Shown here one piece after another: positions 1 to 7,886 of a stretch of DNA of 64,000 bases. The DNA is from Phenylobacterium sp. (GTDB lineage Bacteria; Pseudomonadota; Alphaproteobacteria; Caulobacterales; Caulobacteraceae), in contig NZ_SCVD01000026.1 in assembly GCF_004297125.1 (NCBI RefSeq), positions 124,001 through 188,000 on the forward strand, given 5' to 3'. The stretch's first letter is position 1. Each line of letters starts with the position of its first letter. A program made the translations under genes and the position numbers. The notes below the pieces were generated by a model, which made no database searches, was not told the origin of the DNA, and saw nothing but the letters and a program-made list of their open reading frames with translations.

Positions 1-318
1 TTCGTTGACAACCTTCTCCACCGCACAATCGGGGTTGGGATGTTCATTGCCGATCGCGAAGATGCGGGGGCCGCCCACCGCGCGGTGAACGTCGAGCAAG
101 GATACCTGCTCCAGATCCGCGGCGATCGCCCAGCCGCCGCCGTGCCCCTTCTCCGATTGCACAAGTCCCGCCTCCCGTAAGCCCGCCATCGTCCGGCGGA
201 CCACGACCGGGTTGGCGCCCAGCATCCGCGCGATCGCTTCGGAGGTCGTGGGGCCGTCGCGCTGCGCCAGGTGCAGGAGCACATGGAGCATCCGTGAGAG
301 GCGACTATCGTTCCGCAT
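1..318 (-). CDS. Rrf2-family transcriptional regulator (3' end cut by window edge)
   Basis: The reading frame runs from an ATG at 316-318 to the window edge, giving 106 codons without a stop. It begins MRNDSRLSRMLHVLLHLAQR and continues with the Rrf2-type winged helix: a recognition-helix region (ANPVVVRRTMAGLREAGLV), then the wing SEKGHGGGW and DLEQVSLLDVHRAV. This is the usual Rrf2 order. The C-terminal part, where some members carry a three-cysteine Fe-S or redox site, is mostly outside the window; one Cys is visible in the last ten residues. The gene is divergent from the methyltransferase at 404, and a near-palindrome between them at 379-390 is a plausible operator. The family call is firm. 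The signal it senses is unknown. Confidence 0.85.
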   Translation of the reverse strand, partial: MRNDSRLSRMLHVLLHLAQRDGPTTSEAIARMLGANPVVVRRTMAGLREAGLVQSEKGHGGGWAIAADLEQVSLLDVHRAVGGPRIFAIGNEHPNPDCAVEKVVNE

Positions 319-378
319 CGTTCGATCCTTCTCACGCCGACCCGGATTGGCAAGCGCGCGCCATCACGCTACTTTATA

Positions 379-390
379 AGTTACGTGACT
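379..390. promoter_or_regulatory. Candidate operator between Rrf2 gene and methyltransferase
   Basis: AGTTACGTGACT reads AGT-N-ACGT-N-ACT, a palindrome with 10 of 12 positions symmetric. It lies just after a TTATAA-like stretch in the short divergent interval. The position suits autoregulation by the Rrf2 protein. This is inference from symmetry and location only. Confidence 0.4.
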
Positions 391-403
391 ATGGAGCGTG
401 GAG

Positions 404-1222
404 ATGCGTGAGTTCGAGAATCCGGACCACTGGGATGCGGCCGCCCAGCACTATGAGAAGACCGCCCATCCGTTCACGGCGCGCTTCGCGGAGGCGGCCC
501 TCACGCGCGTGGCGCTGACGCCCCAGAGCCGCGTTCTCGACGTCGCGGCAGGGACGGGCGCGCTCGCGCGCGCCGCGGCGCGGACAGGCGCGCAGGTGCT
601 TGCCGCCGACTTCTCTCCCGGCATGGTCGCGCGCATCGCGGCGGCAGGGCTGGCGAATGTCGAGGCCCAGGTGATGGACGGGCAGGCGCTCGCCCTCCCC
701 AACGCCAGCTTCGATGCGGTGTTCTCGATCTTTGGCGTGATCATGTTCCCGGACTGGCGCAAAGGCCTCGCCGAGATGGCGCGGGTGACGCGTCCCGGTG
801 GGTGCGGCGTGGTCGCGACCTGGCAGGACCGGGGCGCGGCGACGTTCCTCCTGCTTGGCCAGATTCGCCGGAAGCTGTTTCCGGAGCGGGGCGGCATGTC
901 GATGCCGGAGGGCGTGAGGGCGCTGAGCGATCCCGGGGATTTTGCGCGCGAACTGGTCGCCGCCGGCTATCGCGATCCGCGGATCGAGCCCGTGACCCAT
1001 GACTACGAACTCGACGTCGCGGCGCTCGCCCACCCCGACACGCTGTTTGGCATGTCGCCCGATTGGACCAGCCTGAGCCACGCAGACAAGGCGGCCGTGG
1101 TCGCCGAGGCGCGGCGGATGGCCGGGGATCGTCCGGTCCTTCCTATCGCGTCGACCGCACTGATCGGCGTGGCGAAGCGATGGGCGTCGCCCGATGACGT
1201 CGGCGCCCCGGGTCGTCAATGA
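404..1222 (+). CDS. Class I SAM-dependent methyltransferase
   Basis: The protein is 272 aa and opens MREFENPDHWDAAAQHYEKT. Motif I of the Rossmann-type SAM site is VLDVAAGTGALA (about residues 44-55), followed by an acidic strand end (LAADFSPGM), the motif II region VMDGQALALPNASFDAV, and the post-motif MARVTRPGG. This is the UbiE/Methyltransf_11 pattern. The ATG at 404 is preferred over a GTG at 398 because GGAG at 393-396 is correctly spaced only for the ATG. Substrate is not predictable. The last residues (about 8-15) may not be native: a phage-integrase relic on the opposite strand overlaps the 3' end from 1209. Divergent pairing with an Rrf2 regulator suggests local control. Confidence 0.85.
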   Translation: MREFENPDHWDAAAQHYEKTAHPFTARFAEAALTRVALTPQSRVLDVAAGTGALARAAARTGAQVLAADFSPGMVARIAAAGLANVEAQVMDGQALALPNASFDAVFSIFGVIMFPDWRKGLAEMARVTRPGGCGVVATWQDRGAATFLLLGQIRRKLFPERGGMSMPEGVRALSDPGDFARELVAAGYRDPRIEPVTHDYELDVAALAHPDTLFGMSPDWTSLSHADKAAVVAEARRMAGDRPVLPIASTALIGVAKRWASPDDVGAPGRQ

Positions 1223-1802
1223 ACAGGTCGATCGTCACGGCGTAGGACAACATCTGCCGGATGACCGCTTGCGCGCGGACGGCCTGGGACGTGACACCCT
1301 GATCGAGCATCCGCATCAGGGCGCCCTTAATCAGGCGGCGGTTGATGTTCTCAAGCGGCAAGCGGGCGAGCGCCTTCTCGATATGGGCGCGGTAGACCGC
1401 TTTCTCGTTCGTCAGGCTCGGGCGCGCTTGGGCCGATACCGCCCCTTCTCCCTATCGGCGAAGTACGCTGCGGCCAGGTCGCCGAACGTCTTGAGATGCT
1501 CGGTCGTCGCCTCGATCTTGGCGACGCGCCATCGCCGGATCGCCGCCTTCGTCGACCTTTACCTGCGCCTTGCGCGCCGCGGCCCGGGCTTCGGACAGGC
1601 CGAACTCGCGAGAGTGGACGCCAAGCATGACCCGCCCGCGCCGGCCGGTCTTGGTCCAGTACCGGTGACTCCAGGTCTTGCGACCATCGCCGGAGACGCG
1701 CAGCTCAGGGCTGCGGACGTCGTGGTCCGGGTAGGCAACCTGACGGCCTTCGGTCGGGTTGACCGAGTCGCAGAGCGCGCTCGTGAGCTTTCGGATTGGC
1801 AT
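1209..1802 (-). pseudogene. Tyrosine recombinase (phage integrase) relic, frameshifted and truncated
   Basis: Read on the minus strand from an ATG at 1800-1802, the frame gives an integrase N-terminal domain of the DUF4102/arm-binding type: ALCDSVNPTEGRQVAYPD, then SGDGRKTWSHRYWTKTGRRG, VMLGVHSREFGLSEARAAAR. After about residue 90 the frame is lost. A second frame then carries the core-binding-like segment (LPLENINRRLIKGALMRMLD, then AVIRQMLSYAVTIDLFIDDPG). The homology stops at about 1209, where the methyltransferase 3' end begins. The catalytic domain with the R-H-R-Y residues is missing. This is a dead integrase, presumably left by an excised or decayed integrative element. Confidence 0.75.
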
Positions 1803-1838
1803 GGGACAAACTCAGAACAGCCCCACAACACTTGGAGC

Positions 1839-1860
1839 TAGGTCCCAAATAGGTCCCAAA
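1839..1860. repeat. Two tandem copies of an 11-bp repeat upstream of the integrase relic
   Basis: TAGGTCCCAAA occurs twice head to tail (1839-1849 and 1850-1860), 37 bp upstream of the integrase relic start. Short direct repeats beside an integrase gene are often arm-type integrase binding sites or part of an attachment site. That role is inferred. The rest of 1861-1958 is AT-richer and holds no recognisable gene. Confidence 0.45.
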
Positions 1861-1958
1861 ATCCTGCAACTCAACGGCGAACGTTGCTTGCTCCTGAAAA
1901 CTTGATCTTCAATGTTTTCAATAACTTGGAACGAGGCAAACAGGGTTGAAAAAGGCTG

Positions 1959-3185
1959 CTACAACCCTAAGACCATCTTCGCCATGATGTTGTGCTGGAT
2001 CTCGTTGGAGCCGGCGTAGATCGAGGTCTTGCGGTAGTTGAAGTAGGTCGGAGCTACCGTCGCCGAATAGTCCTGCCCCGCGCGGAAGTAGTTGGCGCCG
2101 TCACCCTTCAGGTGGCTCCAGGTGTCCTGCACGAAGGGCTGGGCGTAGACCCCGGCGGCCTCGAGGGCCAGCTCGGTGATCGCCTGCTGCATCTGGCTGC
2201 CCTCCAGCTTCAGCATGGACGAGACGGCGCCCATGGCGTCGCCGTTGGCGCGGCCGGCGAAGATCCGCAGTTCGGTGGCGTTCAGCGCCTCGACCTTGAT
2301 CTCGACCTCGCTGAGCTTCTTGCGGAAGTCAGGGTCGCTCATCATGGCGCCGCCGCCGTCCGACCGCTCGACATTGGCGATCTTGCGCACCTTCTTGAGC
2401 TGGGCCTGGAGGCCCGGCGCGTAGGCGTTGCCGCGCTCGAACTGCAGCAGGTACTTGGCGTAGGTCCAGCCCTCGCCTTCCTTGCCGATCCGGTTCGACA
2501 CCGGTACGCGCACATTGTCGAAGAAGGTCTCGTTGATCTCCTGCTCGCCCTCGGGCGGACCATCGAGGGTGATGATCGGGCGGATCGAGATCCCCGGCGT
2601 CTTCATGTCGATCAGCAGGAAGCTGATGCCCTTCTGGCGGATGTCCTCGTTCGAGGTCCGCACCAGGCAGAACATCCAGTCGGCCCACTGGGCCAGGGTC
2701 GTCCACGTCTTCGAGCCGTTCAGGACGTAATAGTCCCCGTCCCGCTCCGCCTTCAGCGCCAGCGAGGCCAGGTCGGAGCCGGAGCCCGGCTCGGAATATC
2801 CCTGGCACCACCAGACGTCGGTGGAGAGGATCTTGGGCAGGTGCTGGGCCTTCTGCTCGTCGGTCCCGAAGGCCATGACCACCGGGGCGCACATCTTCAG
2901 GCCCATGTTCGAGGTCGACGGCGCGCCGGCCAGCGCCATCTCCATGTCGTAGACGTACTTCTTGCCCAGGCTCCAGCCCGTGCCGCCGTACTCCACCGGC
3001 CAGTCGGGCGCGATCCAGCCCTTCTCGCCCAGGCGCTTCAGCCAGCGGACCTGGGCTTCCTTGTCGAGGTGGTGGTTCTTCGACTGCGAGAGCTTGGCCC
3101 GCATGTCGTCGTCGAACGCTTCGGCGATGAAGGCGCGAACCTCCTGGCCAAAGGCCAGGTCCTCAGGGGAGAAATCCAGGTCCAT
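1959..3185 (-). CDS. Acyl-CoA dehydrogenase family protein
   Basis: A 408-aa flavoprotein with all three acyl-CoA dehydrogenase domains: an N-terminal helical domain (MDLDFSPEDLAFGQEVRAFI), the middle beta-barrel with the FAD-contacting WWCQGYSEPGSGSDLASL and NGSKTWTTLAQWAD, and the C-terminal four-helix bundle. It should oxidise an acyl-CoA at alpha-beta and pass electrons to ETF in the cytoplasm. The C-terminal signature is IYAGSNEIQ, with Ala where medium-chain enzymes place the catalytic Glu (YEG). The base may therefore sit elsewhere, as in isovaleryl-CoA-type enzymes. It starts 6 bp after the stop of the upstream ABM monooxygenase gene, so the two are probably cotranscribed. Substrate unknown. 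Confidence 0.9.
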   Translation of the reverse strand: MDLDFSPEDLAFGQEVRAFIAEAFDDDMRAKLSQSKNHHLDKEAQVRWLKRLGEKGWIAPDWPVEYGGTGWSLGKKYVYDMEMALAGAPSTSNMGLKMCAPVVMAFGTDEQKAQHLPKILSTDVWWCQGYSEPGSGSDLASLALKAERDGDYYVLNGSKTWTTLAQWADWMFCLVRTSNEDIRQKGISFLLIDMKTPGISIRPIITLDGPPEGEQEINETFFDNVRVPVSNRIGKEGEGWTYAKYLLQFERGNAYAPGLQAQLKKVRKIANVERSDGGGAMMSDPDFRKKLSEVEIKVEALNATELRIFAGRANGDAMGAVSSMLKLEGSQMQQAITELALEAAGVYAQPFVQDTWSHLKGDGANYFRAGQDYSATVAPTYFNYRKTSIYAGSNEIQHNIMAKMVLGL

Positions 3186-3191
3186 GGCGGC

Positions 3192-3485
3192 TCAGCCCAC
3201 GCCGTCGAGGTATTCGATCTCGGGCGCGCCCGCGAGGACCGCGGCGAGCTTTCGGCCGGCGGCCTTGAAGTAGTCGGTGCCGCCGTGATGGGTGATCGCG
3301 TCCTGGTCCTTGTAGAGCTCCAGCACCTTGTAGACACCCGGTTCGGTGCGGCTCTTGGTGAGCTGGTAGGCGATGTTGCCCGGCTCGTTGGCGCGGACCT
3401 GGCTGGCGAGTTCCGTGAAGACGGCCTCGAACTCCGCCGTCTTGCCCTCTTGAATAGGCAGCTTCGCGATCACGCCAATGGTCAT
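3192..3485 (-). CDS. ABM-domain quinol monooxygenase-like protein
   Basis: A 97-aa ferredoxin-like fold protein of the antibiotic-biosynthesis-monooxygenase family. It shows MTIGVIAKLPIQEGKTAEF (strand 1 and helix 1), GNIAYQLTKSRTEPGVYKVL and ELYKDQDAITHHGGTDYFK, with the usual paired-histidine region before the second helix. Members such as YgiN act on quinols without a cofactor; others are heme-binding or regulatory. It is the first gene of a likely two-gene unit with the acyl-CoA dehydrogenase. AACATCTGTTGGGAGGAACGGC upstream contains the ribosome binding site GGGAGGA, read on the minus strand. The specific reaction is not predictable. Confidence 0.8.
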   Translation of the reverse strand: MTIGVIAKLPIQEGKTAEFEAVFTELASQVRANEPGNIAYQLTKSRTEPGVYKVLELYKDQDAITHHGGTDYFKAAGRKLAAVLAGAPEIEYLDGVG

Positions 3486-3628
3486 GCCGTTCCTCCCAAC
3501 AGATGTTTGAATGAACGGTAGAGGGGCGGCGAGGCGCGGGCAAGCGCCACGTGACGCGACATCCCCAGCCCTTTGCCATTCCGGCCTCGGCGCAGCCGAT
3601 GACCGGGACCCACAAAGGGCCGCGCTGT

Positions 3629-3916
3629 CTAGCGCCGCTCGTTCCAGCCATAGGCCACCCAGTGGTGGCCGCCCAGGTGGCGGGCCTCGATGACGTCGGA
3701 GCGGCGGCGCGCACGCACCTTGCGGCTGGCGCGCATGGCAAGCGCCGTGAAGGCCAGGAGCGCGGAGCCCATCACGGCGATCACCGCCACCGTGGCGGCC
3801 GCGAAGACCGCGAGGATGGCGCCGACGACAACCGCGGCGGCCGTAGCCAGCGTGGCGGCGACGGCGGAAAGGCTGCGAAGGGCGGAGCCCTCGTTCGCGG
3901 CGAAGTCCTTGACCAT
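3629..3916 (-). CDS. Small hydrophobic membrane protein, uncharacterised
   Basis: A 95-aa protein with a soluble N-terminus (MVKDFAANEGSALRSLSAVA) and then about 45 residues of almost continuous Ala/Val/Ile/Leu, enough for two transmembrane helices. A basic segment (RASRKVRARRRSDVIEARHL) follows, with GGHHWVAYGWNERR at the C-terminus. The positive cluster after the hydrophobic stretch would lie on the cytoplasmic side. I do not recognise a family. It lies on the same strand as the J-domain gene and starts 10 bp downstream of the end of that gene's extended frame (105 bp from its presumed original stop), so the two may be cotranscribed. Confidence 0.55.
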   Translation of the reverse strand: MVKDFAANEGSALRSLSAVAATLATAAAVVVGAILAVFAAATVAVIAVMGSALLAFTALAMRASRKVRARRRSDVIEARHLGGHHWVAYGWNERR

Positions 3917-3925
3917 TTCAGCTCC

Positions 3926-4714
3926 TCAGCGGGCGCCAGCAGCGTTCCGTGAAAGGTTCATGTCAGCATACTGGTTCCGAACGTCAACCGCAGATGCGTC
4001 GAGAATGCGACGACAGGCCGTCATGCCGCACCTTCGAGCGCCAACGATTTCCGCTCGCGCAAGACCTGATGGTAGGCCGCATTGATCGCGGCCGCCTTGG
4101 CCTCGGCCACTTCCACGAACTCGGCCGGGAGCCCGCGCGCGCGCGCGGTCGGGGTGGGATTCGGAGAGCTGGGCGCGCCAGGCGGCCCGCACGGCTTCGT
4201 CCGAGGCGTCGGGCGCCACGCCCAGGATCACGTAGGGGTCGTCGTTGGCCGCGCCCAGATGCGTGGCCTTCAGGCGTCGGAAGGTGAGCGGCGACAGGCC
4301 GAACAGCTCGCAGACCCGCTCCAGGTAGGCGAGCTCGTCGCTGGTCACCACGCCGTCGGAGGCGGCGATGTGGAACAGGCCGTCCAGGACGTCCTCCAGC
4401 AGTTGCGGGCAGGCGCCGTAGCGCTTCCTCAGCCGCCGGGCGTAGCCTTCAAAGCCACGGGTGGTCTGGCGGGCGAGCTGGTAGAGGCGGCGGATAGCGC
4501 CCTCGCTGCCGGCCTCCGACTGGAACACCATGGAGAAGGTGGCGTATTCGGCCGCCTGGGCGTCGCCGTCCGCCTTGGCCAGCTTAGCGCCCAGCGCCGT
4601 GACGGCGGTGGAAAATGCGGGGTCCTCGCCCGGCAGGCCGGGCGGGCAGACATCGCATTCCGCCTCATCGACCTTGCGCACGGCGCGGCCGGCTATTTTG
4701 CGCCAGAAGCTCAA
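3926..4714 (-). CDS. TerB/J-domain (DjlA-like) co-chaperone, frameshifted inside the J domain
   Basis: Residues about 25-150 form a TerB-like helical domain (YATFSMVFQSEAGSEGAIRR, then VLDGLFHIAASDGVVTSDEL with acidic TerB residues). A J domain follows: DPYVILGVAPDASDEAVRAA and the HPD motif in QLSESHPDR, which activates DnaK ATPase. Directly after HPD the frame enters a 13-nt alternating GC tract (4135-4147) and becomes nonsense. In the other frame the sequence continues sensibly (LPAEFVEVAEAKAAAINAAY) to a stop at 4021-4023. The intact gene would therefore span 4021-4714. One missing GC unit explains the shift: either a real slippage mutation or a sequencing error. As read, J helices III and IV are lost. 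An EcfG-type promoter lies upstream at 4759-4784. Confidence 0.75.
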   Translation of the reverse strand: MSFWRKIAGRAVRKVDEAECDVCPPGLPGEDPAFSTAVTALGAKLAKADGDAQAAEYATFSMVFQSEAGSEGAIRRLYQLARQTTRGFEGYARRLRKRYGACPQLLEDVLDGLFHIAASDGVVTSDELAYLERVCELFGLSPLTFRRLKATHLGAANDDPYVILGVAPDASDEAVRAAWRAQLSESHPDRARARAPGRVRGSGRGQGGRDQCGLPSGLARAEIVGARRCGMTACRRILDASAVDVRNQYADMNLSRNAAGAR

Positions 4715-4758
4715 CGGCTGCTTCCCGGCGCTTGTCGCTCAGTTTTTCCCATTAATTC

Positions 4759-4784
4759 AACGGGATATTGCACTTTCACGTTCC
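4759..4784 (-). promoter_or_regulatory. EcfG (general stress sigma) type promoter for the TerB/J-domain gene
   Basis: On the minus strand the site reads GGAAC (4784-4780), 17 bp, CGTT (4762-4759). This matches the alphaproteobacterial EcfG/SigT consensus, and the -10 element lies 45 bp upstream of the ATG at 4714. A chaperone-type gene is a sensible member of a general stress regulon. No sigma factor or PhyR gene is in the window. Confidence 0.6.
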
Positions 4785-4974
4785 CACGCGTTCGATCTGC
4801 GGTCCAATATCGCGGGCCAGCTTGTAGGACGGCTTGTAGGATGAATCATGACGAAAGGCACCTTTGCGGACAAGGAAGTCTGCTGTTTCGGGCCTTATGC
4901 GCCCTCAAGGCGCTGCGGCGACGCCTCGGCTATACTGCTTCTTCGCCATTGCGCGACAGATCGGCGGGCGATCT

Positions 4975-6540
4975 CTAGGCAGGCCGGTCCACTTTTGGCG
5001 CCTGCAACGGCCCCAGGTCCGAGGCCATCAGGAAGCCCGTGAGCTGGCAGAAGGTCGCGACCTGGCGCCGGTAGGATCGGGCGTCGAAGCGGTCGATCCG
5101 GGCGGAGTGGGCCCAGTAGGCGCCGAGATCGCCCTGAACGCCATAGCCGGGAATGCCGAGGTATCGCGCGCCACTGCCCATGCCATACCAGGGCCCCTGC
5201 GACTTGCCGCTGACGCCGGGGCGGCCGGGGGAGCGGATGATCGCCGACGGCACGTGATTGTCCTTCACGGCCTTGAAGGCGTAGTCGATCACCCGTTGGT
5301 TGGTGGTGGCGTAGAGCCACGTCGGCAGGGACCGGCCGCTCGGCTTAATTTCCTCGCCGTCGAACACGTATTCGATCTGGCCCAGGTGCTCCATGGCGAC
5401 CATGGCGACGATCTTGTCGCGGGCGCGAGGGTTCTTCTCGAAATAGTCCTGGCTGGCCCAGGCGCGTTCCAGGCCGGGCATGAAGTGGCGGCAGTCCAGC
5501 TCGATCATCAGCGACCGGGGGCGCCGTTCCATCGGAATGTGGCTCATGTACCTGACGACCCCCAGCAGCCCGAGCGCGCCATCGTCCTGGCTGATCGAAG
5601 GGCCGTCGGTGTGGGTGCGCAGCTGGAGCTGCTGATCGCGCTCGGTTCCGTAGTCGGCGCCCGGCAGGTAGGCGATCAGTTGATAGGCCTCGCTTTCCAC
5701 CCGCTCGCCCTCGACCCGAATGGTGGCCTTCCGGCCCTCGCGGGCATCCGCGATGACCGTGTCGCCGACCGAGCGGTCGAGGTACACCGACGGGAAGCCA
5801 TAGTCGGCGGGAACGCCGAAGGTGTAGAGGCCGGCTGTCGCCGCCTTGTTCAGGTTCATCGCGAAGACGATCCCCGCCGGCTTCGCGTCCCGCATGGCCG
5901 CGACGAAGGTGGAGCTGGCGGTCATGTCGTCCCACACCACGCTCGAGATCGAGTTCGTCCCGTTCTGGGCCTGCGGCGCCGTCTCGCCCTCGACCGGCCA
6001 GCTCTCGAACGGGGTCATGTATTCGTAGTCGCTGTTGCTGAACGCCTCCCGCACGTCGGGCCGCGGCACGGGCCGATAGACGACGATCTTGCCCGCAACA
6101 TCCGGCCTGACGTCGGGATCCCAGAGGACCAGATCGGCCGTCACCCCTTCCGGACCGGTCGTGCCGCAGTTGGCCCCGAAGTTCGCGACCGGGATGCGGC
6201 GGCCATTCGAGACGAGGCCCCACTTGGAGTCGTCCGGCCAGATGCTGGTGACCAGCCGCTTGAAGGTCCACGCCGAGCGATGGACGTCCACGCAGCCGTA
6301 CGCCTTCAGCTTGGCCTCGAGGAATCCCATGAACGAGCGCCAGGACTCGTTGCCGGTGAGCGCCGGGCCCTTGCTGTCCTTGAGCCGGTGCCACGCGATC
6401 GCCTCCGCCTCGGAGACGACAAAATCGGGATTGGTCCTGAGGAGCGCGGAGTCCGTCGCGCCGTAGGCCCGCGCGCCGACCAGGCTCGCGGCCGCTCCGG
6501 CCCCCAGGCCACACAGCAAATCCCGCCGCGGAATCGTCAT
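4975..6540 (-). CDS. Tat-exported M28-like metallohydrolase
   Basis: A 521-aa protein. The N-terminus MTIPRRDLLCGLGAGAAASL is a twin-arginine signal followed by a hydrophobic stretch and an AYGA-type cleavage site, so the mature enzyme is periplasmic and folded before export. After a long region with a PA-like insertion (DLVLWDPDVRPDVAGKIVVY) come M28-type zinc-site elements: RTHTDGPSISQDDGALGLLG (His-x-Asp and the bridging Asp), LMIELDCRHFMPG, VAMEHLG and AYWAHSARID. Family members are aminopeptidases or amidohydrolases. Its ATG overlaps the stop of the MHS transporter (ATGA), so it is the third gene of a TonB-receptor/transporter/hydrolase unit. It may trim the ligand after outer-membrane uptake. 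Confidence 0.7.
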   Translation of the reverse strand: MTIPRRDLLCGLGAGAAASLVGARAYGATDSALLRTNPDFVVSEAEAIAWHRLKDSKGPALTGNESWRSFMGFLEAKLKAYGCVDVHRSAWTFKRLVTSIWPDDSKWGLVSNGRRIPVANFGANCGTTGPEGVTADLVLWDPDVRPDVAGKIVVYRPVPRPDVREAFSNSDYEYMTPFESWPVEGETAPQAQNGTNSISSVVWDDMTASSTFVAAMRDAKPAGIVFAMNLNKAATAGLYTFGVPADYGFPSVYLDRSVGDTVIADAREGRKATIRVEGERVESEAYQLIAYLPGADYGTERDQQLQLRTHTDGPSISQDDGALGLLGVVRYMSHIPMERRPRSLMIELDCRHFMPGLERAWASQDYFEKNPRARDKIVAMVAMEHLGQIEYVFDGEEIKPSGRSLPTWLYATTNQRVIDYAFKAVKDNHVPSAIIRSPGRPGVSGKSQGPWYGMGSGARYLGIPGYGVQGDLGAYWAHSARIDRFDARSYRRQVATFCQLTGFLMASDLGPLQAPKVDRPA

Positions 6541-7886
6541 TTCGATCCTCTTCCCTCTAGTGGAGTGTTCGATCTTCCGATCGTCGCCGACGCTCGTGCG
6601 CGCGCGCTCAACATCGCCGTGCAGGCCAGCGAAATCGCGCACATCACGAAGAGGTACGCGGCGATGGCGCCGCTCGACTGGAAGCGCGCGAACAGGGCCG
6701 TCGCCACGATCGGCGCGAAGCCCCCGCCCAGGACCGAGCCAATCTGGTAGCCGAGCGTGGCGCCCGAATAGCGCACCTCGACCGGGAACAGTTCGGCGAA
6801 CAACGCCGCCTGGGGCCCGTACATGAGGCTGATGAGGACCAGCTCCACGGACACCGACAGGGCGATCGCCCTGGGTTCTCCGGTCTCGATGAGCGGAAAG
6901 AACGCGAACGCCCAAAGTCCCGTGAGGGCGGCGCCCCACATGAACGGCGGACGCCGTCCCCAGTGATCCGACAGCCAACCGCACAGGATGAGGGCCGGCG
7001 CCATGACGCAGCTGCCGATCATCACGCTGGTGAGCATCAAGCTCCTGGGGAGTTCCAGGGTCGCGGTCCCGTAGGCCACGACATAGGTGATCGCGATATA
7101 GAAGCAGGTGTTGTTCGCGACGAACGCGCCGCCGGCCAGGAGGATCTCCTTCGGGTGGCTGGCCAGCACGGAGAGGATCGGGGACCTCGCCTTGGGCGCG
7201 TCCGGGCCGACAGCCCGGGCCGCGTCGAATTCCACGGACTCCTCTAGGTTCAACTGGACGTAGATCCCGATCCCGACCAACGCCAGGCTGACCAGGAACG
7301 GAACGCGCCATCCCCAGGCCAGGAAGGCGTCGGGCGCCACGACGGCGCCCACCGCGAGGAAGACCACGTTCGCCAGAAGCACACCCAGGGGGACGCCGAC
7401 CTGGACGAAGCTTCCGTAGAAGCCGCGCCGGGATGGCGGCGCGCTTTCGATCGCCAGCAACGCGGCGCCGCCCCATTGGCCGCCCACCGCGAGACCCTGG
7501 ATGAACCGCAGGGCCACGAGCAGCACCGGGGCCAGGGGGCCCGCATTGGCATAGGACGGCAACAGCCCGATGGCGGCCGTCGCCAGGCCCATCATCATGA
7601 GCGCGGTGACCAGGGCCTTCTTGCGCCCGAAGAGGTCTCCCAGATGTCCAAAGACCGCCCCGCCGACGGGTCGGGCGATGAACCCGACGGCGAAGGTGCT
7701 GAAGGCCGCCATCTGCGCCGCCAGCGGTGGAATGTCGGCAGGGAAGAAGAGCTTGGGGAACACCAGCGCCGCGGCGGTGCCGTAGATGAAGAAGTCGTAC
7801 CACTCGATCGTCGCGCCGGCCGACGCCGTCAGGGCGATCCTGAAGATTCCGGGCTTCCCAGCGGAGGGCTGCCGGCGAGGTGTCAA
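6537..7886 (-). CDS. MHS-family (metabolite:H+ symporter) MFS transporter
   Basis: About 449 aa with twelve predicted transmembrane segments. Family marks are ASAGATIEWYDFFIYGTAAA at TM1, GAVFGHLGDLFGRKKAL (the MFS loop 2-3 motif), LRFIQGLAVGGQWGGA, APPSRRGFYGSFVQVGVPLG and LFPVEVRYSGATLGYQIGSV. These are typical of ShiA/KgtP/ProP-like transporters of carboxylates or betaines. The start is taken as TTG at 7886-7884. It overlaps the TGA of the TonB receptor as TTGA, an arrangement that implies translational coupling; no ATG fits before TM1. The stop overlaps the next ATG. It probably carries the ligand delivered by the receptor across the inner membrane. Confidence 0.8.
   Translation of the reverse strand: MTPRRQPSAGKPGIFRIALTASAGATIEWYDFFIYGTAAALVFPKLFFPADIPPLAAQMAAFSTFAVGFIARPVGGAVFGHLGDLFGRKKALVTALMMMGLATAAIGLLPSYANAGPLAPVLLVALRFIQGLAVGGQWGGAALLAIESAPPSRRGFYGSFVQVGVPLGVLLANVVFLAVGAVVAPDAFLAWGWRVPFLVSLALVGIGIYVQLNLEESVEFDAARAVGPDAPKARSPILSVLASHPKEILLAGGAFVANNTCFYIAITYVVAYGTATLELPRSLMLTSVMIGSCVMAPALILCGWLSDHWGRRPPFMWGAALTGLWAFAFFPLIETGEPRAIALSVSVELVLISLMYGPQAALFAELFPVEVRYSGATLGYQIGSVLGGGFAPIVATALFARFQSSGAIAAYLFVMCAISLACTAMLSARARASATIGRSNTPLEGRGSK

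Noticed and set aside
4820..4842. Near-tandem repeat GCTTGTAGGA
   Set aside because: Only 10 bp per copy and no linked regulator; too little to claim a function.
4841..4978. Possible 45-aa plus-strand gene (MNHDERHLCGQGSLLFRALC...) upstream of the exported hydrolase gene's 3' end
   Set aside because: All three frames are open here, there is no clear ribosome site and no family match; composition could be chance in GC-rich DNA.
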